Assembly (NCBI GenBank): GCA_049334165.1
Contig: JBEGHD010000003.1
Source of the DNA: JBEGHD01 sp049334165
GTDB taxonomy: Bacteria > Bacteroidota > Bacteroidia > Flavobacteriales_D > Sanyastnellaceae
DNA length: 64,000 nucleotides
Direction: 5' to 3' (one strand)
The position numbers and the translations under genes were made by a program. Every line of letters starts with the position of its first letter. Position 1 is the first letter of the stretch. The notes beneath the pieces were generated by a model. It was not told the DNA's origin. It searched no databases and saw nothing but the letters and a program-made list of their open reading frames with translations. Positions 9,140 through 19,600 of the stretch are shown here, piece after piece.

Positions 9140-12100
9140 TGAAAGATATTACAGTTGACATACCAGCAGCGCAAAAGAGCATAGAAGATAGTTTAGCCCT
9201 GATAGTCGAAGGCAAGAAAGAGCAAGTTATAAGGGATAGCTTTACATCCTTCCTTAGGAAAATATTCCCTGAGCAACCTGGATGGGTAATAAGGCATATT
9301 CAAGGAAGTGAAGCATCCGTCAAGGTCTCTAAAGGTGAAAAGACAGGTACTGGCTTTGTAGATAACCTGGTGGATCTTACTGCAATAGAGTATGAAGGCA
9401 ATTTAACTTCAAAACCAAAATTCGACACAGGCTATGGTCAAGTTCAGGACTACTGTGCAAGCCTAATCAATGATGGTCATGATCCAGAATTAGTTATTGG
9501 AATCCTTTCTGATACAATCAGGTGGTATGCCTACAAAATAGATGTTGAAAATCTTCCGGAGGGAAAAGTAGAAAGATCAAATATTCCACTGATTCAAATC
9601 GATTCAGTGGACTGTTCAGCTGGTACAGTAAAGGACGCTAAAGATTTGGTGAATTTTCTCATTAAGTATTTGGCTAGAGTTGGATCACGCACCGTGACCG
9701 CAAATGCAATAGCTAAAGATCTTGGTTTTGAAAGTCCTTTTGGCCAAACACACGTGAAATCTCTGACTGAGAATGTTGTTGGAGCATTTAAAAATAACCC
9801 GAAATATGCTGATCTCATTTCCGAGCTTTGGTGCAGCTTTGTAAGCTACCTCAGAGAAGAAGGCGTATCTGATCAATTCGATCTCACAACTTACGTTGAC
9901 GAATACTATATCTTGACCCTTGGTAAACTTCTTTGCGCTAATTATATAGAAGGCCAAGCACTTAGCTCTGACAGAGATGAACTAGCTTCAATACTCGATG
10001 GAAGGTTTTTTGAAAACCGAGGACTTGTCAATTTTGTGGAATATGATTATTTCGGCTGGTTAAACTCTACGCCTTACATCGAAGAATTAATACCCGTAGC
10101 TGAAGCTATTCAGCAGGACTTGGTTGCCTACAACTTTAAAGAAGCGCCTAATGAGGACTTATTTGGTCGCCTCATGGCTCAATTAGCTCATAGATCTCAA
10201 AGGCTTCTTTTAGGTCAAGAATGGACACCAAGTTGGCTTTCGCACCAGTTGGTCAGTAATGTTGTAGATCAAATACCTGAAGGGCAAAACCTTTTTCTCC
10301 TTGACATGTGCTGTGGTTCTGGTTCAATGATTGTCGAAGCAATAAACATTGCTAAGAGCCGGATCACAAAAGATGAGGATGAGTTATCCAGTGAAGGAAA
10401 ATTAAACTTGCTGGTACAATCCATAACCGGTTTTGACATAGACCCATTAGCTGTAATGCTGTCAAAAGTGAACTGGGTATTGACCACAATGGATTGGCTA
10501 CAACCTCTGGGTTCGCATCAGGTCACAATACCAGTATATCATGCTGATTCTCTTTTTGCCATTACTCCTATTTCCCAAAATACAAATGATGAAGAAGACC
10601 CCGTTTTCTCCTTAAAAATTGCTGAGTATACCATAGATCTGCCGGACTTTCTTGTCTCCCCCGATTTTAAGTCTCTATTCGATGCGCTTATCGATATTAC
10701 TTACAGGATCGTTATAGATGCCGCAGGCCAAGATCAATTAGAGTTAAGTGCCAGTGAATTAAAGGACTATTATGATGAATTAGTATCGCATGTTGAAATA
10801 GAAATCTCAGAGGATCAGGAATCTCAAATTTTAGGCTTCCTGGGTAAATTGATTGAGGCTATTGACAAACTCAATAGAGATGGACGGAATGGCATTTGGC
10901 CCTATATTCTAAGAAACAGTTTCAGGCCGGGACTGGTAGCTGGTCAGTTTAATGGACTTGTATCAAATCCTCCTTGGCTTGCCCTCAGTAAGGTTGCTAA
11001 TAACCCTTATCAGGCGGTTCTTAAACGAAAAGCAATCAGCTATGAGATCAAGCCGCCCGGTTCGTCTCACCTTCATATTGAGCTTGCAACGATCTTCTTG
11101 CTACATGCAGTTGAAAAGTATTTAACCGAAAATGCGAAAGTTGGATGCATCGTGCCTGAAACGGTCTTGAATGGCCATCATCAGAACCCATTTCGGAAAT
11201 TTCAGTTCTTCAACTCTCCCCAGGCAGTATCACTTGATATAACAGAGATATGGAAAATTGAGAAGCATGTTTTTAAGAACAATGCTGTAGTTCTATTTGG
11301 TGAGAAATCAAGCCCCAATCCAGATTCAACAGAACCTATCCCTGGCAAATTGGCTCTAAGCAACGGAAGCTTTGAAGACATTGTATTTTACCGAAACAAG
11401 CAAGGTGAAAGAACCGCTTGGAGCGAACAGGAGATTTCAGAAGAGGCAACCGGGTTTTATACTCCGGCCAATTTTAGACAGGGAGCTGATATAATGCCTC
11501 GCAAGCTTCTTTTTTATGAAGTCTCTCCAACACCAAATCCTGCTTTTGTTAAAGCTAAATCTATTGATCCTATTAAGAGCCCTCTTGCTTTTACGGTAAA
11601 AGATGCCAAGAAGAATAAAGATTTTAATCTCACAGAAAGGGTTCTGCAAACTGAATTGATCTTTGATGTAATCACCTCCAACCTGCTGACTCCATTCAAT
11701 CTCGCTGATGTACAAAAAGCTCTCTTACCCATTAAAAAGGACGATACAGGTCATTGGGAAATGATTTCAGAAAGAGAGGTCAGACTTAAAGGTGCGCCAA
11801 CTCGAAATACCTTTAGGGCAATTTGCAATGAACTTGATACCGATAACGCTTCTATCTCAGATCTTTTCGATTTAATCAATGAAAGAGGTAAGCTGGTTCA
11901 GCAGGTCCTTGAAAAGACGGGCTACTTGGTATTTACAGGAGCTGGGGGCGGTAGAGTGTGTTCTGCATATTTGAACATAGAAGATTGTGATTTCGAAAGG
12001 CTTGTCCTTGACCAAACCGTTTATTGGGCTCAGGTTGAGACCGAAGATGAAGCCATTTACCTCACAGGTTTGCTAAACAGTGAAGCCATTGGTTCAATAA

Positions 12101-12396
12101 TAGAGGACTTTCAGCCAAGAGGTGCCTTTGGAAAGAGGCATATCCACAAATTACCATTTGGAGTAACACCACCTTTTGACCCATCTCAGGCTGGTCATCA
12201 AGATGTAGTCAATTGCACTCGTTCATTACTTAAAGAATATGAGGGAATAAAGGCAGGGCCGGCCGATCTTGTAAAGGCCCTTGACCCAAATTCGGCACCA
12301 CTTCACATCAGGAGAAAAAAGATATGGGAATACATTAAAGAATTAAACTCTTATGAGGAATATGAAGAAGCTTGTAAAGCACTGTACGGTGTATAA
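9139..12396 (+). CDS. Nuclease-like plus adenine methyltransferase fusion (type IIG-like)
   Basis: 1085 aa. Residues about 1-190 resemble an HsdR-N/PD-(D/E)XK-type nuclease domain: KKEQVIRDSFTSFLRKIFP, then FVDNLVDLTAIEYEGN and a GYGQVQDYCASL helix. The usual E-x-K appears as E-Y-E, so activity is uncertain. The methyltransferase core has motif I LDMCCGSGSM near residue 390 and motif IV SNPPWLAL near residue 608. The C-terminus holds a recognition-type domain (RGAFGKRHIHKLPFG). It could cut or mark DNA, or serve as a PglX-like sensor. It is third of three methylases in the operon, with a 40-base gap to the Argonaute gene. Confidence 0.8.
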   Translation: MKDITVDIPAAQKSIEDSLALIVEGKKEQVIRDSFTSFLRKIFPEQPGWVIRHIQGSEASVKVSKGEKTGTGFVDNLVDLTAIEYEGNLTSKPKFDTGYGQVQDYCASLINDGHDPELVIGILSDTIRWYAYKIDVENLPEGKVERSNIPLIQIDSVDCSAGTVKDAKDLVNFLIKYLARVGSRTVTANAIAKDLGFESPFGQTHVKSLTENVVGAFKNNPKYADLISELWCSFVSYLREEGVSDQFDLTTYVDEYYILTLGKLLCANYIEGQALSSDRDELASILDGRFFENRGLVNFVEYDYFGWLNSTPYIEELIPVAEAIQQDLVAYNFKEAPNEDLFGRLMAQLAHRSQRLLLGQEWTPSWLSHQLVSNVVDQIPEGQNLFLLDMCCGSGSMIVEAINIAKSRITKDEDELSSEGKLNLLVQSITGFDIDPLAVMLSKVNWVLTTMDWLQPLGSHQVTIPVYHADSLFAITPISQNTNDEEDPVFSLKIAEYTIDLPDFLVSPDFKSLFDALIDITYRIVIDAAGQDQLELSASELKDYYDELVSHVEIEISEDQESQILGFLGKLIEAIDKLNRDGRNGIWPYILRNSFRPGLVAGQFNGLVSNPPWLALSKVANNPYQAVLKRKAISYEIKPPGSSHLHIELATIFLLHAVEKYLTENAKVGCIVPETVLNGHHQNPFRKFQFFNSPQAVSLDITEIWKIEKHVFKNNAVVLFGEKSSPNPDSTEPIPGKLALSNGSFEDIVFYRNKQGERTAWSEQEISEEATGFYTPANFRQGADIMPRKLLFYEVSPTPNPAFVKAKSIDPIKSPLAFTVKDAKKNKDFNLTERVLQTELIFDVITSNLLTPFNLADVQKALLPIKKDDTGHWEMISEREVRLKGAPTRNTFRAICNELDTDNASISDLFDLINERGKLVQQVLEKTGYLVFTGAGGGRVCSAYLNIEDCDFERLVLDQTVYWAQVETEDEAIYLTGLLNSEAIGSIIEDFQPRGAFGKRHIHKLPFGVTPPFDPSQAGHQDVVNCTRSLLKEYEGIKAGPADLVKALDPNSAPLHIRRKKIWEYIKELNSYEEYEEACKALYGV

Positions 12397-12436
12397 AACC
12401 CTGTTTTGTATGTAATAAGAAAAACGATCCCTGCCT

Positions 12437-14476
12437 ATGCCAGACCAGAAACTAAAGCTCAACATATTAAACTTTGAACATCCACAGGAGAAGATTGAAG
12501 TAAGTCTCTTTCGAGAGAAAGCTGAAGGGCTATCCCCTATTGCGAAGTATGAAGTTCCTTTGGAGATATATGATTCGAACCCGGAGCTAAAGGATGACGA
12601 GTTTGAATACTTGTACTCGGATTTCACCAACCGTGAAAATGCCGACTACTCTGTTACCGTTGATTTAAACAATAGTATCCGCTTCGCTAAACATTACTAC
12701 ACCTGGCGCATCAAACAATACTTCCGGGGAGTCGCCAGCATCACTACACCCAATTTTATTAAAGACATTGAACTTTGGTTTAAGGATCCTCAACGCAGCA
12801 ACAAGCAGTGGACTACATTTAAAAAGTTTGCGCTAAAGGTTAACATTGGCCGGATTACCAAGTTTCCTGAGCTTTCTATTTCCTTCGAAAGCCATTCAAG
12901 GGTTTATAATACCAGTTTATTAGACCTCGATGTAGATACCGATCTGTTTAAGTGGATCATTTACAAAAGGGAAAAGATCAAGTTTGAAGAAAGACCCGAA
13001 GAAGTAAATCTGGACATGGACCAGGTTTATCCTGTTCTGAATAACCCTTTGAAAGCCGCATTAAACATAGACATCCCTTACGAACGGGTGCCCAATAAAT
13101 ATGAGCGTTACTACAATTGTATTTCTGATTTTTATGCCAATTACTTAGATACACCAGAGTTTCGCTCCATTATTCCCATTACATCTAACGGCTTCATTCC
13201 AGTCAAAGATTTTCGGATAGGCTACACCAGCAAGGGCAGCAATCAATTGATCTTTGGCAGGGACAAGCCAGGAATCCGCCCATTTGATGGAATCAAACAG
13301 TTTGGGCCTAACCACCCATCCCCTTTGTCGCATGTAAGGATGTTTTTCATCTGTCATGAAGACGATGCCCAGGACTCCGCCAATCTTCTTTATAGCCATT
13401 TACAAAATGGCTTTAAAAGTTTCCGTGGGCTGAAACGCTTTGTGCGTTTACCAATAAGCATTAAAAAAGATGAACAGATCACTTTTACTGATAAAGATGA
13501 TCCTCTAACCGAGATCAGGCAGCATCTTACTCAAAAGACACTTGATCCACAGGTAAGCTATCTTGCCATGTATATTCACCCGCGGTCTAAGGAAGAACAG
13601 ACAGAAGCTGACCGAAGAGCTTTTTACCAGGTAAAAGAGGAGCTACTGAAATTTGGTATAACATCCCAGGGAGTGGTGAAGAATACCATTTCCGACCCCG
13701 AGGCTCAGTTCAGCCTTTCTAATATTGCGGTCGCATTGCTTGCAAAGTTGGATGGTATACCCTGGCGATTGGAGAGATCAACCTACAGCGAGTTAATTGT
13801 GGGTGTAGGAGCATTCAAACCTCGCAGTGCGCAATATCGCTATGTGGGTAGTGCTTTTTGCTTCTCTAATGATGGACGCTTTCAGGGCTTCGAGTGCTAC
13901 TCGGAAAACAGTACGAAAATGCTCGCAGGTTCCATTCGCAAGGCGGTAAGAACCTATTCCTCTGTTCACCCTGATGTGAAGCGGCTTGTGATTCACTTTT
14001 ACAAGAACATGAGCAATGATGAATTGAAACCAATTCTGAAGGCACTCCATGATTTAGGTTTAGATATACCGGTAATTGTAATCACTATAAATAAGACTAC
14101 TTCAAAAGACATGGTGGTATTCGATACTAAATCGAAAGGTCTAATGCCAGTCAGTGGCACTTTTGTAAATGTTGGTCGAAATCAGTTTCTGTTGTGCAAC
14201 AACACCAGGTATTCTGAAAACACTGCAAAAATTGACAGTTTCCCATTTCCCGTTAAAATAACCATCCAGGCAGATAAATCAGTCCTGAATGATCAAAAAA
14301 CGGTTCGCAACCTCATTGATCAGGTGTACCAATTTAGCCGGATGTACTGGAAGTCTACTAAGCAGCAGAATCTACCCGTAACCATCAAATACCCAGAAAT
14401 GGTAGCGGAGGCTTTTCCCTATTTCAAGAGTAATCGTATCCCGGAATTTGGAGAAAATAATCTTTGGTTCTTATAA
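12437..14476 (+). CDS. Long prokaryotic Argonaute, predicted catalytically inactive
   Basis: 679 aa with N-terminal, linker, MID and PIWI regions. The linker-MID entry is GIRPFDGIKQFGPNHPSPLS. MID keeps a guide 5'-phosphate signature: Y397 and K400 (FYQVK), Q411 (TSQ) and K437 (LLAKLDGIPW). The PIWI domain spans about 440-679 and ends in LWFL as long pAgos do. The catalytic tetrad looks lost: the first Asp position reads G458 (IVGVGAF) and the second Asp strand reads IHFYK (519-523) instead of IHRDG. Inactive long-B pAgos bind guide-target duplexes and recruit a partner. Here the partners would be the helicase one base downstream and the methylase/nuclease proteins upstream. Confidence 0.88.
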   Translation: MPDQKLKLNILNFEHPQEKIEVSLFREKAEGLSPIAKYEVPLEIYDSNPELKDDEFEYLYSDFTNRENADYSVTVDLNNSIRFAKHYYTWRIKQYFRGVASITTPNFIKDIELWFKDPQRSNKQWTTFKKFALKVNIGRITKFPELSISFESHSRVYNTSLLDLDVDTDLFKWIIYKREKIKFEERPEEVNLDMDQVYPVLNNPLKAALNIDIPYERVPNKYERYYNCISDFYANYLDTPEFRSIIPITSNGFIPVKDFRIGYTSKGSNQLIFGRDKPGIRPFDGIKQFGPNHPSPLSHVRMFFICHEDDAQDSANLLYSHLQNGFKSFRGLKRFVRLPISIKKDEQITFTDKDDPLTEIRQHLTQKTLDPQVSYLAMYIHPRSKEEQTEADRRAFYQVKEELLKFGITSQGVVKNTISDPEAQFSLSNIAVALLAKLDGIPWRLERSTYSELIVGVGAFKPRSAQYRYVGSAFCFSNDGRFQGFECYSENSTKMLAGSIRKAVRTYSSVHPDVKRLVIHFYKNMSNDELKPILKALHDLGLDIPVIVITINKTTSKDMVVFDTKSKGLMPVSGTFVNVGRNQFLLCNNTRYSENTAKIDSFPFPVKITIQADKSVLNDQKTVRNLIDQVYQFSRMYWKSTKQQNLPVTIKYPEMVAEAFPYFKSNRIPEFGENNLWFL

Positions 14477-14477
14477 A

Positions 14478-15929
14478 ATGCCTGACCAGCTCAGACCATA
14501 TCAGAAAAACGGCATTACCCAAATTTTTGAGGCTTGGGACCCGAAGCGCAAGAACCTCATGAACGTTCTATTCCAGATGCCTACCGGCACTGGAAAGACT
14601 CATGTGTTTTCTGAAATAGTCAGGAAAGCCCATCTAAAAAAGAAGAAAGTACTTCTTGTAGTCCATAGGAAAGAATTGGTAGAGCAGATTGTTGAAAGGC
14701 TCCAGGATAAGTTTGAAGTGGAAGTTGGGGTAATTCTGGCCGGAACAAAGCCTGACCCTGATAAGAACATACAGGTTGCCAGTATTCAAACCCTTTCGAG
14801 ACGCAAATTTCCTCCTGCGGATATTGTCATTATTGACGAATGCCACCACTCAAAAGCCGCCACCTACAAGAAGCTCTGGGAAATTTACCCTGATGCACGA
14901 TTTCTTGGAGTGACTGCTACTCCTGTCCGATTAAACGGTGAAGGCTTCGATGATCAGTACCAAATTCTTATTCCTCTGGGCAAACTCAGTTACTTTTTTG
15001 AAAAAGGATATTTAGCCAGAATCAAACATCTCGTGGGAGCTATTCCTGATCTCAGTAAAGTGAAAAAGAAGATGAGGGATTACGACCTTCAGATGCTGAG
15101 AAACGTAATGTTAGCCAATCACTTAATGGCTGACTTGGTGAAGACTTACAAGAACAAAGCAAACGGAAAAAAGACTATCGTCTTTGCTGTTGATGTCGAA
15201 CATAGCAAATCCATTGTACAGCGTTACAATGGCGAGGGTATTGCCGCTGCCCATGTGGATGCTAATACACCAAAAGAAGAACGAAAGTCTATTCTCGAGA
15301 AATTCAAAAAAGGGGAAATCCTCATCCTTTCCAATGTCGATATCGTGTCTGAAGGGTTTGATGTTCCTGATTGTGAAGCCGTGCAGCTTGCCCGGCCAAC
15401 AAAATCGTTAGTTCTCTACCTTCAGCAAGTAGGACGGTGTATGCGCCCTGCCCCAGGAAAGGAATTCGGACTTGTTCTGGATAATGCTGGCTTATGGCTT
15501 GAACATGGATTAAGCTACGTAGACCGCGAATGGACATTGGAAGGAGTTAAAAAACGGAAAGGCACAGCTGCTTCCAAAGAAATTATAGTAGAGGATGAAG
15601 AGGGGATAGTCCGCAAAGTAAAGGCCCCTCATGAAGCCGAAGGCTTAGAATTGATGGAGTTAACAGAAGAATTAGAGCGGCTCCTTATTTTTGAAAGCTC
15701 TATCAGCTTTGCCAAGAGCAAGGATCATAAGTTGATCTCAGCCGTTTACAAATACCGGGAATACCTCATTGAAAGAAGGTTGGAATTGTCCGATACAGAG
15801 GCTTCCTATTGTCACAAACGCTTAGCCACCTTAGGCAACCCGGTCAAGAAAGGATTTTGGTATCACTTGAGAAAGGATATTCGCGAAGAAATAAAAGCGT
15901 CTCTAAAAGTTGAAGAAACCTCATTCTGA
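14478..15929 (+). CDS. SF2 DEAD/DEAH-type helicase (SSL2/RadD-like)
   Basis: 483 aa from the ATG one base after the Argonaute stop; an in-frame TTG at 14448 would overlap the Argonaute end. Motifs in order: LRPYQKNGI (Q motif), MPTGTGKTHVF (Walker A), IIDECHHSKA (DECH box), GVTATPVRL, VSEGFDVPDC and QQVGRCMRPAPG (motif VI). This is the COG1061 superfamily 2 type seen in restriction enzymes and RadD. The C-terminal 120 residues are charged and specific to this protein. As the last operon gene it could unwind target DNA for the Argonaute or translocate like a restriction motor. Confidence 0.92.
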   Translation: MPDQLRPYQKNGITQIFEAWDPKRKNLMNVLFQMPTGTGKTHVFSEIVRKAHLKKKKVLLVVHRKELVEQIVERLQDKFEVEVGVILAGTKPDPDKNIQVASIQTLSRRKFPPADIVIIDECHHSKAATYKKLWEIYPDARFLGVTATPVRLNGEGFDDQYQILIPLGKLSYFFEKGYLARIKHLVGAIPDLSKVKKKMRDYDLQMLRNVMLANHLMADLVKTYKNKANGKKTIVFAVDVEHSKSIVQRYNGEGIAAAHVDANTPKEERKSILEKFKKGEILILSNVDIVSEGFDVPDCEAVQLARPTKSLVLYLQQVGRCMRPAPGKEFGLVLDNAGLWLEHGLSYVDREWTLEGVKKRKGTAASKEIIVEDEEGIVRKVKAPHEAEGLELMELTEELERLLIFESSISFAKSKDHKLISAVYKYREYLIERRLELSDTEASYCHKRLATLGNPVKKGFWYHLRKDIREEIKASLKVEETSF

Positions 15930-15992
15930 GACCTTCGGGCCTCCAGCAGCTACTTTTTGAAATCTCAAGACCTTTTCTTATTTTTGCCGACT

Positions 15993-16316
15993 GTGAAATG
16001 GCTATGCTACATATTGGCAGTTTATTTTCTGGGTCTTTCGTTCATAACCTGTGCGGATGATCTTAGCAATAATCCCTCTACTGAAAATCAGCAGGTTGTG
16101 ATGAACAGTGATTCCCATTCCGGGCACGATAACGGGTCATCTTCCAATGATTTATGTAATCCAATATGCTCCTGCCATTGTTGTCATATCCATGTTATCT
16201 TCCCCAATGCAATGAGCAAAGCCAATCCACTTGGCAATCCATCGCATTACCCTTTTTATCATCAAAATTTCAAAAGCCTCGACCTCTTCGAGCTTTTTAT
16301 TCCTCCAAGAGCCTAA
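15993..16316 (+). CDS. DUF6660-like metal-island lipoprotein/secreted protein
   Basis: 107 aa from GTG 15993, which gives a clean signal sequence (KWLCYILAVYFLGLSFITCA) with a possible lipobox Cys. An in-frame TTG at 15957 would add 12 residues. The mature part is His/Ser-rich (SDSHSGHDNG) and carries a Cys/His cluster CNPICSCHCCHIH, then an end DLFELFIPPRA. This layout matches small DUF6660-like proteins found just upstream of CusA-type pumps in Bacteroidota. A periplasmic metal-binding role is inferred from the Cys/His content and the neighbours. Confidence 0.6.
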   Translation: MKWLCYILAVYFLGLSFITCADDLSNNPSTENQQVVMNSDSHSGHDNGSSSNDLCNPICSCHCCHIHVIFPNAMSKANPLGNPSHYPFYHQNFKSLDLFELFIPPRA

Positions 16317-16471
16317 ACCCGGGCAATTTCAGGATAGTTATGCCTTTTCATCTCCTCAGAGGAGCTGATAGAGCAGCTATTTCAATAATCCTGATTTCAT
16401 AAGCCTTTTTTGTGTCAGGCCGGAAAACGGCATTATCTGTAGCAAGAATTTTTAATTCAAGAAAAGGGCAG

Positions 16472-16612
16472 TTGAGTAAAAAGAAAAAAGGCAGCGAGAA
16501 AGTTACCTGGCAAAAAGTGCTAAAGTGGTTCTTAATTGCCATTGGTTGTATAATCCTGCTCTTAGCCACTATCGAACGGGTACATCATTACTTCACTGTC
16601 CATTTAAAATAA
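16472..16612 (+). CDS. Putative small single-pass membrane protein
   Basis: 46 aa from TTG 16472 (a GTG at 16412 is in frame). A Lys-rich start is followed by one hydrophobic segment (WFLIAIGCIILLLATI) and a short His-containing tail. It lies 12 bases before the pump gene and may be an accessory peptide. No strong ribosome-binding site is visible, so the call is weak. Confidence 0.35.
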   Translation: MSKKKKGSEKVTWQKVLKWFLIAIGCIILLLATIERVHHYFTVHLK

Positions 16613-16624
16613 CATCAAAGCATT

Positions 16625-19600
16625 ATGATAGACAAAATCATTTCCTTTTCCATAAGGAATAAATTTATTGTGGGCCTGCTCACATTGGCCCTCATAGGAG
16701 TGGGTATCTACTCCATGTCCACGGTTAACCTAGGTTCGGTGCCGGATATCACCAACAACCAGGTACAGGTAATGACCGTATCCGAAAACCTGGCTACCGA
16801 AGATATCGAGCAGTTTGTCACTTATCCGGTGGAACTGGCCATGGGAAATCTTCCCGGAGTGGAAGAAATCCGTTCCGTTTCAAGGTTTGGCCTGTCGGTC
16901 GTCACCATCGTTTTTGAAGACGATATGGGTACTTATCTGCCCCGCCAACTGGTACAGGAAAAACTGAATGAATTACAGGAGACCATCCCCGAAAAGTTTG
17001 GCGACCCAACTATGGGTCCTATTTCTACAGGCTTGGGCCAGATCTATGAATATACCATCCAACCGAAACCGGGTTATGACACTGTCTACAGTCCAATGGA
17101 ACTGCGAACCATTCAGGATTGGATCGTAAAAAGACAACTCACCTTGCTTAATGGTGTGGTGGAGGTCAACTCATTTGGTGGTTACATCAAACAATACGAA
17201 GTGGCTATTAATCCTGAAAAGCTCAACGCCATGGATGTGAGCATTTCAGAGGTTTACGGTGCCCTTGCCCGAAATAACGTAAATACTGGCGGTGCTTACA
17301 TCGAAAAAAACCGGATGTCCAATTTCATTCGCGGGGAAGGACTGGTGCGCTCTCTGGACGACATACGGAGTATTGTAATCCGAAACGAAAATGGCATTCC
17401 CATCACCATTGATGACGTGGCCGAGAAAGTTCATTTTGGTCACCAGGTGCGCTACGGGGCTTTCACCCGTGATGGTAAAGAAGCCGTAGGAGGCATAATA
17501 ATGATGCTGAGGGGATCCAACCCTAATGCCGTTATCCAAAACGTGAAAGAGCGCATGGAGGAAGTAGAAAAATCGCTTCCCGAAGGGCTCACGATTGATG
17601 CTTTTATCGACCGTAGCGCACTTATAGGGAGAACCACTGATACGGTAAAGAACAACCTGATTGAAGGCGCACTGATCGTAATATTTGCACTGGTAATCCT
17701 CCTGGGAAGTTTGCGCGGGGGTCTCATTACGGCCACTACCATTCCGCTTTCTCTGCTCTTTGCCTTCATTTTGATGAAGCAGTTTAACGTTTGGGCCAAC
17801 CTGATGAGCCTGGGCGCTATTGACTTCGGGATTATCATTGACGGGGCAGTGATCATTATTGAAGGAACAGTTTACGAAATCCAGAAACGTATTCGGTCAG
17901 GGAAAATCAAGTTCAACCAGAGTGTAATGGATGAGGTAGCTTATGAGTCCGGCAGCACAATGATGGGTTCAGCCTTTTTCGGACAGATTATCATCCTGAT
18001 TGTATTTGCCCCTATTCTTTTCCTCACAGGTGTGGAAGGTAAAATGTTCCAGCCCATGGCTTACACCTTTGGGTTTGCCATGATAGGTGCTATAGTCTTG
18101 TGCCTCACTTACGTTCCCATGATGTCTGCCCTTTTCATGAAACCCATCCAAAACAGAAAGAACTGGTTTGGGCGATTTGAACGCTGGCTGGAAAAAATCA
18201 GTGATAAAATCATTGGTGGCATTCATGGGGCCTATCTACCCTTACTCAAAAGTGCACTCAGGTTTAAAACAATGGTAATTATCGTTGCTGTTGTTCTGCT
18301 CGGCATAGCAGGCTATACCTTTTCCCGAATGGGAGGAGAATTTGTGCCCCAACTGGATGAAGGTGATATCGCCATGCAGGCATTGATAAGGCCGGGAAGT
18401 TCGCTCAGTGAATCTACAGAATTATCCTATAAAATTGAAAACCTCTTACTGGAGAATTTCCCGGAAATCAAAACGGTAACAGCCCGCATTGGAGTGGCCG
18501 ACATTCCTACCGACCCTATGCCAATGGATATTGCCGATATGTACCTCATTCTGGAAAAAGACCGGGATAAGTGGACTACGGCAGAAACGAAGGAAGGGCT
18601 TATTGACGAAATCAAGGAACTGCTTGAAGAGCGGTTGACTGGTGTCAACCTTGTGTTCACACAACCTGTGGAACTTCGATTCAATGAACTACTGGAAGGT
18701 GTGCGTGAGGACATTGCTGTCAAGCTCTATGGTGAAGACCTGGATGTACTGGCTACCAAAGTGCAGGAAATGGCCGATATTATTGAAACCGTGCCGGGTG
18801 CTGGTGATGTAAATCCCGAACGGACTTCGGGTTTGCCTCAAATGACCGTGCGCTATAACCGTAAGAAAATGGCGCAATACGGCTTGGACATTGAAAAGGT
18901 GAACGAGTATATCAGTTCTGCTTTTGCAGGTGGAAAGGCAGGGGTGATTTTTGAAGGCGAAAAACGCTTTGATCTGGTCATCCGTTTTGATGAGGCCCAC
19001 CGCCAGGGTATAGACGACCTGCGCACCCTGTATATCGACCTTGAGAACGGAACACAAATTCCCATCAAAGAAATAGCTGACATAAGCTACCAACCAGGCC
19101 CGATGCAGATTAGCCGCGACAATACCTACCGTAGGACTTACGTAGGTGTAAATGTGCGAGGCCGGGATGTGGAGTCGGTAGTGAATGATATACAAGTCAA
19201 ATTAGATGAACAGCTGAATCTGCCATCTGGCTATTATATTACGTATGGTGGCGAATTTGAGAATTTACAGAGTGCCAAAAAACGGCTCACTATTGTAGTG
19301 CCCATTGCACTCTTTTTGATATTCGTGCTGCTCTATTTTGCACTAAAGTCATTTTCGCAATCCATTATGATCTACATGGCCATTCCCCTGGCAGCCATAG
19401 GGGGCGTTTTTGCCTTGTGGATGAGAGATATGCCATTTAGTATTTCAGCCGGTGTTGGATTTATCGTGCTGTTTGGTGTAGCTGTATTGAATGGTTTGGT
19501 TCTGATCAACCGCTTCAATTCCCTCAAAGAAGAAGGGGTGACCAGCTTAAAGGATCGAATTTTGACCGGTACCAAAGAAAGGATTCGCCCCATCATGCTT

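Noticed and set aside
14448..14477. TTG start of the helicase inside the Argonaute gene
   Set aside because: ATG 14478 begins one base after the Argonaute stop and directly before the conserved LRPYQ motif.
15926..15945. Terminator directly after the helicase gene
   Set aside because: A six-pair hairpin with a TTCG loop has one mismatch and no T run next to it; too weak to call.
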